DNA of 5,091 nucleotides from Acidimicrobiaceae bacterium (GTDB lineage: Bacteria > Actinomycetota > Acidimicrobiia > Acidimicrobiales > RAAP-2). Shown here one piece after another: positions 1 through 5,091 of this stretch. The first letter of the stretch is position 1. Every line of letters starts with the position of its first letter. Under the pieces are notes generated by a model, which had not been told where the DNA came from, did not search any database, and was given only the letters and a program-made list of their open reading frames with translations. The stretch covers positions 1-5,091 of the forward strand of contig PMFY01000307.1 in the NCBI GenBank assembly GCA_003157945.1. Reading direction: 5' to 3'. Position numbers and translations under genes: made by a program.

Positions 1-947
1 GTGCCCGACTTGACCTGCCGGGTCTCCCCCGTCCCGTCGGCCCCGCCCCCGGCGGTCACGACCGAGCCGAACGCGCTGAACAGCACGTTCGACAGCGACC
101 GGCCCATGGCCTTCGACATCATCCGCGTGAGCAGGATGCCCGAGGCGCCCACCAGGGTGCCGGCGATGATCAGCAGGTTGTTGTTCAGGGTGAAGCCCGA
201 GGCGGCCACCGCCAGGCCGGTGAACGAGTTCAGCAGCGAGATGAGTACCGGGACGTCGGCGCCGCCGATGGGCAGGACGAAGATGACGCCGAGCACGAGC
301 GACAGCACGGCGGTGGCGATCATGAGGGGCACGCTGTCGGTGACCACGGTGGTCACGGCGAGCGCGACGATGGCCACGCCGACGAGTCCGTTGATGACCT
401 GCTGGCCCGGGTAGGTGATCGGCCGGCCGGTGATGAGCTCCTGGAGCTTGATGAAGGCGATGGCGCTGCCGCTGAACGAGACGCAGCCGATCAGCAGACC
501 GAGCATCCCCTCGGTGATGGCGTAGACGGCCGGCTTCGGCGCACCCAGCGAGTGCAGGTTGGCGTCGCCCAGGAAGACGACGATGGAGATCAACGCGGCC
601 GCACCGCCGCCCACCCCGTTGAATATGGCGACCAACTGCGGCATCGCCGTCATCTTCACCATGCGGGCCACCGGTACGGCGATGGCGGCGCCCACCACCA
701 TGGCGATGATCGCCAGGACCAGGTTGGTGGTGTGGCTCGAGAACCGGGCCACCGGGTTGAAGAAGGTGACGACCACGGCCACGATGGCGGCGGCCGCGGC
801 GAGCATGTTGCCGTTGCGGGCGTGCTTGGGCGAGCTGAGCCCCTTGAGGGCGATGATGAAGGCCACCGCGGCGGCCAGGTAGACCGCGTCCACCCAGACC
901 GGGGTGCCGGTGATGCGCACGCTGATGATGGTGGCGAGGGTCGTCAC
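1..947 (-). CDS. pntB: NAD(P)+ transhydrogenase subunit beta, C-terminus cut off by the window edge
   Basis: Beta subunit of the proton-translocating transhydrogenase, which couples inward proton flow across the cytoplasmic membrane to hydride transfer from NADH to NADP+. The GTG start at 947 overlaps the pntAB stop (GTGA). 315 codons are present; family members are about 460 residues, so nearly all of the membrane domain is here and the NADP(H)-binding domain III lies outside the window. Hydrophobic helices are evident from about residue 20 to 275. Family signatures are AMPQLVAIFNGVGGGAAALI (101-120), IGGADVPVLISLLNSFTG (227-244) and the SGFTLNNNLLIIAG run (250-263), followed by ILLTRMMSKAMGRSLSNVL (271-289). 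The position of the E. coli proton-channel His91 appears to be Asn110 here. The shift into a polar Gly-rich stretch after residue 298 fits the linker to domain III. Identity is very secure. Confidence 0.97.
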   Translation of the reverse strand, partial: MTTLATIISVRITGTPVWVDAVYLAAAVAFIIALKGLSSPKHARNGNMLAAAAAIVAVVVTFFNPVARFSSHTTNLVLAIIAMVVGAAIAVPVARMVKMTAMPQLVAIFNGVGGGAAALISIVVFLGDANLHSLGAPKPAVYAITEGMLGLLIGCVSFSGSAIAFIKLQELITGRPITYPGQQVINGLVGVAIVALAVTTVVTDSVPLMIATAVLSLVLGVIFVLPIGGADVPVLISLLNSFTGLAVAASGFTLNNNLLIIAGTLVGASGILLTRMMSKAMGRSLSNVLFSAFGSVVTAGGGADGTGETRQVKSG

Positions 948-1321
948 TTGGCACCGTCCTCGGTGTCGGCGCCCGCCCTCTTGCCCTTGGCGGCGTTGTC
1001 GCCGGGCTTGGCCTTGAACATCTCGAGCATCCGGTCGGTGACGGTGAAGCCGCCCACGATGTTGAGGGTGGCGAGCAGCACGGCGAAGAAGCCGAGGATC
1101 TGCTGTGCCGTGCCCGTGGCCGTGCCCATGATGATCATGGCGCCGACCAGGACGATGCCGTGGATGGCGTTGCTGCCGGACATGAGTGGCGTGTGCAGGA
1201 TGCTCGGCACACGCGAGACGACCTCGTTGCCGACGAAGATCGCCAGGATGAAGATGGTCAGGAATTCGAGGATCCCCGTACCGCTCACGATGAAGATGTC
1301 CCCGCTCAGGAAACCCGTCAT
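944..1321 (-). CDS. pntAB: NAD(P)+ transhydrogenase subunit alpha 2 (membrane domain II part)
   Basis: Small integral-membrane subunit of 125 residues that supplies the alpha-side helices of the proton channel; it corresponds to the C-terminal membrane part of the fused E. coli PntA. The reading frame stays open upstream to 1465, but that extension is Arg-rich shadow sequence. The start is set at the ATG at 1321 because it overlaps the pntAA stop (ATGA) and gives the family N-terminus. Three membrane segments are seen, about 17-35, 53-68 and 75-92. Conserved motifs are ILHTPLMSGSNAIHG (41-55) and NIVGGFTVTDRMLEMF (87-102). His54 in NAIHG sits where E. coli has Ser and matches the channel His42 of Thermus thermophilus alpha-2. 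The tail after 103 is Lys/Asp-rich and probably cytoplasmic. It overlaps the pntB start by 4 bp. Confidence 0.96.
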   Translation of the reverse strand: MTGFLSGDIFIVSGTGILEFLTIFILAIFVGNEVVSRVPSILHTPLMSGSNAIHGIVLVGAMIIMGTATGTAQQILGFFAVLLATLNIVGGFTVTDRMLEMFKAKPGDNAAKGKRAGADTEDGAK

Positions 1322-2538
1322 GACTCCCCCTGCTCGTTGTCGGCGCCGGCTCCGGGCGTCTCGGTCACTTCCGGTGCGGGCTCGGGAGCCGCAGGTGGCG
1401 GGAGCTCGAGTCCCAGCGCCTCGGCCGTCGCCGGATGGACGACCTTCCCGGCGCGGACCACGCACGTGCCGGCCACGATCTCGTCGTCGAAGTCCGGGGT
1501 GAGCTCGCCGTCCTTGACCACCAGTCCGAGGAAGTTGGCGATGTTGCGGGCGTACAGGAAGCTGGCGTGCGTCGGCATGGACGAGGGCGGATTCGTGAGG
1601 CCGACCACCGTGACCCCTCCGACGCGCACGTCCTCGCCCGGCTTCGACAGTTCGCAGTTGCCGCCCGAGTCGGCCGCCATGTCGACGATGACGGCGCCCT
1701 CCGACATGCCATGGACCATCGCCTCGGTCACCAGCACGGGCGCCTTGCGGCCCGGGATCTGCGCGGTGGTGATGACGACGTCGGACGCGGCCACCTCGGC
1801 GGCGAGCAGCTCCTGCTGCTTCGCCAGGTACTCGGCCGACTGCTCCTTGGCGTAGCCACCGGCACCGTCCTGGGTCTCGAGGTCGAGCTCCACGAACTTG
1901 GCACCCAGGCTCTGGACCTCCTCCTTGGCGGCGGCCCGGACGTCGTAGGCGCGCACCACGGCGCCGAGGCGACGCGCCGTGGCGATGGCCTGCAGGCCGG
2001 CCACGCCCGCGCCCATCACCAGCACCTTGGCCGGCGGGACGGTGCCCGCCGCCGTCATGAACATGGGGAAGAACTTGGCCAGGTGCTCGGCCGCCGAGAG
2101 GCCGGCCCGGTAACCGGCCACGGTGGCCTGCGACGACAGCGCGTCCATCGACTGGGCTCGGCTGATGCGGGGCAGAAGGTCGAGGCTGTAGACCGTGGCG
2201 CCCTTGGCCGCCAGCGCCTGGACCACGTCGCTGGAGGCGACCGGCTGGAGGAAGCTCATGACGGAGACGCCCTCGGGGAGCAGGGCCACCTCCTCGACCG
2301 TCAGCGGCTGCACGTGGGCGACGAAATCGGCGCCCTGGAGGGCGGCGGCGGCATCGGGGACGACGGTCGCGCCGGCCTCGGCGAACTCCTCGTCGCCGAA
2401 CCGGGCACCTGCGGCGGCGCCGGCCTGCACGACCACGTCGACGCCGGTCTTGGCCAGCTTTGCCGCGACCTCGGGGACGATCGCCACGCGATCCTCCCCC
2501 GGGCGCGACTCCTTGATGACAGCGAGTTTCACGGGCAT
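1318..2538 (-). CDS. pntAA: NAD(P)+ transhydrogenase subunit alpha 1 (soluble NAD(H)-binding domain I)
   Basis: Soluble 406-residue subunit that binds NAD(H) on the cytoplasmic side and passes hydride to NADP+ held by the beta subunit. It resembles Rhodospirillum rubrum domain I, which is also a separate polypeptide. The N-terminal KESRPGEDRVAIVPEV (9-24) is typical of the alanine dehydrogenase/PNT family. The RQD loop PRISRAQSMDALSSQ (123-137) keeps Arg124, Gln129 and Asp132. The Rossmann motif is GAGVAG (176-181), with Asp199 at the end of beta-2 consistent with NAD over NADP. TAAGTVPPAKVLVMGAG precedes it. The C-terminal 380-406 is a Pro/Glu linker that ends where domain II begins in fused enzymes. 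The ATG at 2538 is preferred over the open frame up to 2613. A GTG two codons later (2532) would give MKLAVIKE, as in R. rubrum, and neither has a clear Shine-Dalgarno, so the exact start is uncertain. Confidence 0.96.
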   Translation of the reverse strand: MPVKLAVIKESRPGEDRVAIVPEVAAKLAKTGVDVVVQAGAAAGARFGDEEFAEAGATVVPDAAAALQGADFVAHVQPLTVEEVALLPEGVSVMSFLQPVASSDVVQALAAKGATVYSLDLLPRISRAQSMDALSSQATVAGYRAGLSAAEHLAKFFPMFMTAAGTVPPAKVLVMGAGVAGLQAIATARRLGAVVRAYDVRAAAKEEVQSLGAKFVELDLETQDGAGGYAKEQSAEYLAKQQELLAAEVAASDVVITTAQIPGRKAPVLVTEAMVHGMSEGAVIVDMAADSGGNCELSKPGEDVRVGGVTVVGLTNPPSSMPTHASFLYARNIANFLGLVVKDGELTPDFDDEIVAGTCVVRAGKVVHPATAEALGLELPPPAAPEPAPEVTETPGAGADNEQGES

Positions 2539-2611
2539 GGGTATATCAGGCAATGAGGGGGCGCAGGCCACTCCTGCCTGAAACGGGGAGCGGCGCAGCG
2601 GCGGACACGGC

Positions 2612-2641
2612 ATCGTAGCCAGGCCCCGGAAGGCCGTCCCA
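2612..2641 (-). promoter_or_regulatory. weak candidate promoter for the pnt operon
   Basis: On the minus strand, TACGAT (2617-2612) fits the actinobacterial -10 pattern TAnnnT. TGGGAC (2641-2636) lies 18 bp upstream as a poor -35. It is about 75 bp before the pntAA start and downstream of the EAL-gene hairpin and the 25-bp palindrome, so it is well placed to give the operon its own transcript. The match is short and could be chance in this composition. Confidence 0.25.
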
Positions 2642-2644
2642 GTC

Positions 2645-2676
2645 GACCGTCGGCCGCGTGGGCGCCCCGGACGGTC
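2645..2676. repeat. inverted repeat with 7-bp arms in the EAL-pntAA gap
   Basis: GACCGTC (2645-2651) pairs perfectly with GACGGTC (2670-2676), with 18 bp between the arms; GGC at 2652 and GCC at 2664 could extend the stem. It lies between the 25-bp palindrome and the candidate pnt promoter. It could be a secondary-structure element of the leader, or chance in GC-rich sequence. Confidence 0.3.
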
Positions 2677-2691
2677 TCCGCCGGCCCCCGG

Positions 2692-2716
2692 TGTTCAGGT
2701 CAGACTGACGTGAACA
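2692..2716. promoter_or_regulatory. near-perfect 25-bp palindrome (operator or hairpin)
   Basis: The left half TGTTCAGGTCAG (2692-2703) and right half CTGACGTGAACA (2705-2716) are reverse complements at 11 of 12 positions around a single central base at 2704. The only mismatch is 2698/2710. It lies between the EAL-gene hairpin and pntAA, about 154 bp before the pntAA start. The tight two-fold symmetry and lower GC than the surroundings resemble a repressor site such as those of TetR or GntR families. Read as RNA it also folds into a stem with a 3-nt loop, so a second terminator hairpin is the alternative. The palindrome is seen directly; the role is inferred. Confidence 0.5.
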
Positions 2717-2732
2717 AGCGGCGCACCCACCT

Positions 2733-2749
2733 CCGTCCGGTGCGGACGG
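2733..2749 (-). terminator. hairpin terminator candidate for the EAL-domain gene
   Basis: CCGTCCG (2733-2739) and CGGACGG (2743-2749) form a perfect 7-bp stem with a 3-nt loop. The stem starts 6 nt past the EAL-gene stop codon. No U-run follows, which is common for terminators in high-GC actinobacteria. The position right after a stop and before a 200-bp gap supports termination; efficiency cannot be judged from sequence. Confidence 0.55.
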
Positions 2750-2755
2750 TGTGGA

Positions 2756-3664
2756 TCAGTCGACGTGCACGTGCTCGAGGTCCGGCACCGACCGCGGGGT
2801 CGGCGGGGCCTCGGAGGCGTCGGGCTCCGGCTCGAGGTCCGTGCGGAGCGAGTCCACCGGGACGGTCGTGCCGTCCGCCATCAGCAGCGTCTGGGACTCG
2901 GTCCGTGAGAACACCGGGATCTCGGGACCTGCCGCGAATGTCCGGACGTCGTCGCGCGAGATGGGGTGGGCGAAGAAGAAGCCCTGGGCGGCATCGGCGT
3001 CGAATCCGGCGGCGATGCGGACCTGGGCCGCCGTCTCGACCTGCTCGACGATGGCGGACATCCCGAGGGAGTGCGCCATGTGGATCACCGTCTCGACCAC
3101 GAGTCGGTTGATGCCCTGGTTCGACTCGAGCCCGGCGACGAACGAGCCGTCGATCTTGACGGTGCTGATGGCGTGCCGCTTGAACGGCTCGAACGACGAC
3201 CAGTTGGTCCCGACGTCGTCGACGGACAGTTGGACGCCCATGTCGCTGATGGCCTGCAGGTCGGCCGCGGCGGTCGGGTCCACGACGGCGTCCTCGGTGA
3301 CCTCGATGTTGAGCTGGTCGCTCGGGAAGCCGGTCTGACGGAGCGCCAGGCCCACGGCCTCGGAGACCTCGCCCCGCTGGAGCTGCTCGACCGTGCAGTT
3401 GACCCCGAGCTGGATGCTGCGCGACCAGCTGCACGCCTCCTCACAGGCGGCCGCCACGATCCACCGGGTCAGCGGGCCGATGTCGCCGCTCGCCTCGGCG
3501 GCCGGAATCAGGAGGTCCGGCGAGATGCGGCCCCGCGTCGGATGGCGCCACCGGACCAGGGCCTCCATGCCGAGGAGCCGGCCCGTGGAGACGTCGACGA
3601 CGGGCAGGTACTCCAGATAGGGGGTCCCCTGGAGGGTGAACGTCGGCTCCGGGTAGGTCAACAT
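2756..3664 (-). CDS. stand-alone EAL-domain protein, probable cyclic-di-GMP phosphodiesterase
   Basis: A 302-residue cytoplasmic protein that is almost wholly one EAL domain (about 15-245); no GGDEF, sensor, signal peptide or membrane segment is visible. EAL enzymes hydrolyse cyclic-di-GMP to pGpG. The residues of the family active site all appear present: Glu34 of MEALVRWRHP, Asn89 of VNC, Glu121 of IEVTE, Asp149-Asp150, Lys170 of VKIDGSF, Glu207 and Glu210 of VEQVE, and Gln227 of AQGFFF. Loop 6 is unusual: DDVGTNWSS instead of DDFGTGYSS, and AEGVE has become VEQVE, so activity or its control may differ. The tail 246-302 is acidic and Pro-rich with no recognised domain. The ATG at 3664 follows AGGAG by 11 nt; an in-frame ATG at 3742 would add 26 Arg/Pro-rich residues and is less likely. 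A binding-only receptor is possible. Confidence 0.88.
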   Translation of the reverse strand: MLTYPEPTFTLQGTPYLEYLPVVDVSTGRLLGMEALVRWRHPTRGRISPDLLIPAAEASGDIGPLTRWIVAAACEEACSWSRSIQLGVNCTVEQLQRGEVSEAVGLALRQTGFPSDQLNIEVTEDAVVDPTAAADLQAISDMGVQLSVDDVGTNWSSFEPFKRHAISTVKIDGSFVAGLESNQGINRLVVETVIHMAHSLGMSAIVEQVETAAQVRIAAGFDADAAQGFFFAHPISRDDVRTFAAGPEIPVFSRTESQTLLMADGTTVPVDSLRTDLEPEPDASEAPPTPRSVPDLEHVHVD

Positions 3665-3767
3665 GCGACTCGTCACTCCTGGACGCTGCTCTGCCGCCCC
3701 CGGTCGGGGCGGTCCACGAAATCCGGTCCTGTGCTCATGCATCGTCCCGGATCCGCACGAACTTGAG

Positions 3768-3811
3768 CGCCCGGGAGCCCGACGGTGCCTGCGGATCCCC
3801 GCTCCCGGGCG
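3768..3811. repeat. 11-bp-arm inverted repeat between the dehydrogenase and EAL genes
   Basis: CGCCCGGGAGC (3768-3778) and GCTCCCGGGCG (3801-3811) are perfect reverse complements around a 22-nt loop. On the minus strand it begins 61 nt after the dehydrogenase stop and ends about 100 nt before the EAL start. It is either a terminator for the dehydrogenase gene (no U-run follows) or a structured leader of the EAL gene. The repeat itself is certain; the role is inferred. Confidence 0.5.
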
Positions 3812-3850
3812 GGTGGCCGGGCGCCACGCCACGCCTGGTGGCCCGGGCCG

Positions 3851-3886
3851 CGGGTCAGGAGGGCGCCGTGGGTCAGGAGGGCGCCG
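3851..3886. repeat. 18-bp tandem duplication over the dehydrogenase stop codon
   Basis: The units at 3851-3868 and 3869-3886 are identical at 17 of 18 bases (plus-strand core GGGTCAGGAGGGCGCCG). Read on the minus strand, the first unit encodes the last codons Ala-Pro-Ser and the TGA at 3875-3873. The second unit repeats this, putting another in-frame TGA at 3857-3855. It looks like a replication-slippage duplication of the gene end. Confidence 0.85.
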
Positions 3887-4688
3887 CCGCCGCGGTGAGG
3901 AACGCCGGCCACTCGCCGCCACCGTGGGCGACCAGGTTCGCCCCGCTCACGTAGGCGGCGAGGGGTGAGGCGAGGAAGAGGCAGATCCCCGCCACGTCTC
4001 CCGGGGTGCCGAACCGCCCGAGCGGCACGGTGGCGGCCACCGCCGCCATCCCGGCCGGCCCGCCGTAGTGGGATTCGGCGGACCCGGTGGCGATCAGGCC
4101 GGCGCTCAGGGCGTTGACCCGCACCTTGGGTGCCCACTCGACGGCCAGTGACTGCGTCAGGCTCACGAGCCCCGCCTTGGCGGCGCCGTAGGCCGCGGTG
4201 CCCGGCGACGGCCTCAGACCACTGACCGAGGTGATGTTGACGATCGACCCGCCCCCCTCCTGGTCCTGCATGACGGCGTTGGCCGCCTGGGCGCAGTAGA
4301 GCGGTGCCAGCAGGTTCAGGTTGACGATGGACGCGGAAAACCGCGGTGACGCCGTGGCTGCGTCGGCGTTCGGCGAGCCCCCGGCGTTGTTCACCAGCAC
4401 GTCGAGCCGACCGAACCGGTCGGCGGCGGCCCGCACCACGGCCGCGGCCTGCTCGGCGTCGCGCAGGTCGGCGGCCACGAAGACGGCCCGACGCATGGTG
4501 CCGTCGGCGTCCGAGCCCACCGGGAGGTCGGGGTCGGCCACCTCGGAGCGACCGCACACGAGGACGTCGGCCCCGGCGGTGAGGAACGCGCCGGCGATGC
4601 CCCGGCCGATCCCCCGGGCCCCACCCGTGACCACGACCACCCGGCCGTGGAAGTCCAGGGGGTCGCCGTCGCTCCGGTCCGCTGCCAC
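3873..4688 (-). CDS. short-chain dehydrogenase/reductase (classical SDR)
   Basis: A 271-residue NAD(P)(H)-dependent oxidoreductase of the classical SDR type. Seen are the cofactor motif TGGARGIG (21-28), NNAG (100-103), catalytic Asn125, Ser154, Tyr167 and Lys171 in YGAAK, and the C-terminal VSGANLVAHGG (247-257), where most relatives have VDGG. The strand-2 end reads VLVCGRS with no acidic residue, which favours NADP(H). The usual PG after VNAL is replaced by SAG (195-197). The GTG at 4688 is chosen because AGGGAGG sits 5 nt upstream and it gives a normal SDR N-terminus; the frame is open to 4856 but that part is atypical. Substrate is unknown. It is divergent from an echA20-like gene, as SDR genes Rv3549c and Rv3548c are from echA20 in Mycobacterium tuberculosis, so a role in steroid or acyl-CoA breakdown is plausible but inferred from context. 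Confidence 0.93.
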   Translation of the reverse strand: MAADRSDGDPLDFHGRVVVVTGGARGIGRGIAGAFLTAGADVLVCGRSEVADPDLPVGSDADGTMRRAVFVAADLRDAEQAAAVVRAAADRFGRLDVLVNNAGGSPNADAATASPRFSASIVNLNLLAPLYCAQAANAVMQDQEGGGSIVNITSVSGLRPSPGTAAYGAAKAGLVSLTQSLAVEWAPKVRVNALSAGLIATGSAESHYGGPAGMAAVAATVPLGRFGTPGDVAGICLFLASPLAAYVSGANLVAHGGGEWPAFLTAAAAPS

Positions 4689-4693
4689 TGCTG

Positions 4694-4700
4694 CCTCCCT
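4694..4700 (-). promoter_or_regulatory. ribosome binding site fixing the dehydrogenase GTG start
   Basis: Minus-strand AGGGAGG ends 5 nt before the GTG at 4688-4686. It is the best Shine-Dalgarno in the window and is the reason for rejecting the longer open frame reaching 4856. Confidence 0.7.
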
Positions 4701-4757
4701 GTTTCCGACTGGTACTGTCCAGACCACTATTACCTGACACCGCATCAGATCGGAAAC
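4701..4757. promoter_or_regulatory. divergent promoter/operator region with symmetric inverted repeat
   Basis: GTTTCCGA (4701-4708) and TCGGAAAC (4750-4757) are perfect inverted copies centred at 4729, on the AT-rich core ACTATTACC. On the minus strand TTTCCG (4756-4751) is 18 bp from TAATAG (4732-4727), a -35/-10-like pair for the dehydrogenase. On the plus strand TTTCCG (4702-4707) faces ACTATT (4726-4731), also at 18 bp, or TATTAC at 20 bp, towards the crotonase. The -10 elements would overlap. A smaller inverted repeat, CTGG (4709-4712) with CCAG (4719-4722), lies inside. I do not see the KstR2-type CAAG/CTTG operator. The promoter reading is inferred. Confidence 0.4.
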
Positions 4758-4879
4758 CAACGGAACGGTCGCGTTGTCGGGCGAGCCAGGACCCGTGCCC
4801 GCCGAGAGCGTGGCCGCGTCCCCGCCGTGTCCTCCGGTCCGGCCGGGCCGGGGCACGCCGCAGACCCCCGGAGCCCACC

Positions 4880-5091
4880 ATGCCCATCACCACCCACCAG
4901 GACCGACCCGGCATCGCCGAGGTCGTCATCGACCACCCCCCGGTCAACGCGCTCGACGTCGCCGGATGGTTCGGCCTGGCCGAGGCCGTGCTGGCCGCCG
5001 GCCGCGTGCCCGACAACCGCGTCGTCATCCTGCGGGCCGAGGGCCGGGGCTTCTGCGCCGGGGTCGACATCAAGGAGATCCAGGCCGAGGG
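4880..5091 (+). CDS. echA20: EchA20-like crotonase (enoyl-CoA hydratase/isomerase family), C-terminus cut off
   Basis: The first 70 codons of a crotonase-fold enzyme; the family is about 250 residues, so most of it lies beyond the window. The ATG at 4880 has GGAG 6 nt upstream. Visible motifs are MPIT at the N-terminus, the HPPVNAL segment (19-25) and the oxyanion-hole region AEGRGFCAGVDIKEIQ (53-68), where Ala60-Gly61 would help bind the thioester carbonyl. The start MPIT, PPVNA, VILRAEGRGF and AGVDIKE agree closely with M. tuberculosis EchA20 (Rv3550) as I remember it. That enzyme hydrolyses a bicyclic CoA thioester to open steroid ring D in the HIP pathway. The residues that distinguish this hydrolase from ordinary hydratases are not in the window, so the crotonase call is firm and the EchA20 name is probable. 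Confidence 0.85.
   Translation, partial: MPITTHQDRPGIAEVVIDHPPVNALDVAGWFGLAEAVLAAGRVPDNRVVILRAEGRGFCAGVDIKEIQAE

Noticed and set aside
552..1502. Plus-strand open frame of 316 codons across pntB and pntAB
   Set aside because: It is antisense to two highly conserved genes. Its protein is an Asp/Gly/His/Arg-rich shadow with no domain, as expected in GC-rich codon-biased DNA.
1435..2556. Plus-strand open frame of 373 codons across pntAA
   Set aside because: It lies opposite a clear pntAA; the composition is typical antisense (HDxVGRR-like) and there is no family motif.
2966..3766. Plus-strand open frame of 266 codons opposite the EAL gene
   Set aside because: It has low-complexity shadow composition and no motif, while the minus-strand frame carries all EAL active-site residues.
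3840..3849. GGCCCGGGCC palindrome after the SDR stop
   Set aside because: A perfect 10-bp palindrome with no loop is expected by chance in sequence this GC-rich and forms no useful RNA hairpin.
4689..4856. N-terminal extension of the SDR frame to the ATG at 4856
   Set aside because: The added 56 residues do not look like an SDR and cover the divergent promoter region; AGGGAGG supports the GTG at 4688.
3673..5073. Minus-strand open frame of 466 codons spanning the SDR gene, the divergent gap and echA20
   Set aside because: It is Arg/Gly-rich, runs out of frame through the SDR gene and antisense through the crotonase, and crosses the divergent promoter region.
1..5091. CRISPR arrays, tRNA or rRNA genes, insertion-sequence ends, riboswitches
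   Set aside because: No regularly spaced repeats, cloverleaf, transposase motifs or terminal inverted repeats were seen; nearly all sequence is accounted for by six genes and three short gaps.

Overview
The window is about 5.1 kb of very GC-rich DNA with GTG as well as ATG starts and tightly overlapping genes. Together with a three-gene transhydrogenase and an EchA20-type crotonase, this points to an actinobacterium. An environmental lineage such as Acidimicrobiia would fit, but that placement is inference. Five genes lie on the minus strand and one on the plus strand. Both ends of the window cut a gene.

Reading the minus strand in the direction of transcription, a short-chain dehydrogenase/reductase (4688-3873) comes first, then a stand-alone EAL-domain protein of the cyclic-di-GMP phosphodiesterase family (3664-2756). 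A three-gene proton-translocating NAD(P)+ transhydrogenase operon follows: pntAA (2538-1318), pntAB (1321-944) and pntB (947 to the window edge). The three pnt genes overlap by 4 bp at each junction (ATGA, then GTGA), so they are one transcript with probable translational coupling. On the plus strand, divergent from the dehydrogenase, is the first 70 codons of a crotonase (4880 onward). Its sequence closely resembles mycobacterial EchA20, a steroid ring C/D catabolism enzyme, as I remember that protein.

The three larger gaps each carry structure. The 217-bp gap between the EAL gene and pntAA holds a tight hairpin just after the EAL stop, an almost perfect 25-bp palindrome, a further inverted repeat and a weak promoter-like pair. 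The 208-bp gap between the dehydrogenase and the EAL gene holds an 11-bp-arm hairpin and an 18-bp tandem duplication that repeats the dehydrogenase stop codon in frame. The 191-bp divergent gap before echA20 holds an 8-bp-arm inverted repeat centred on an AT-rich core, suggesting overlapping face-to-face promoters or an operator.

Functionally, the transhydrogenase would use the proton gradient to make NADPH from NADH. The dehydrogenase/crotonase pair looks like the edge of an acyl-CoA or steroid-degradation locus. The EAL protein is a possible cyclic-di-GMP input with no visible sensor. No wholly new system is evident. The best leads are the rearranged proton-channel residues of the transhydrogenase, the palindromes, and the conserved-looking divergent arrangement at the echA20 end.
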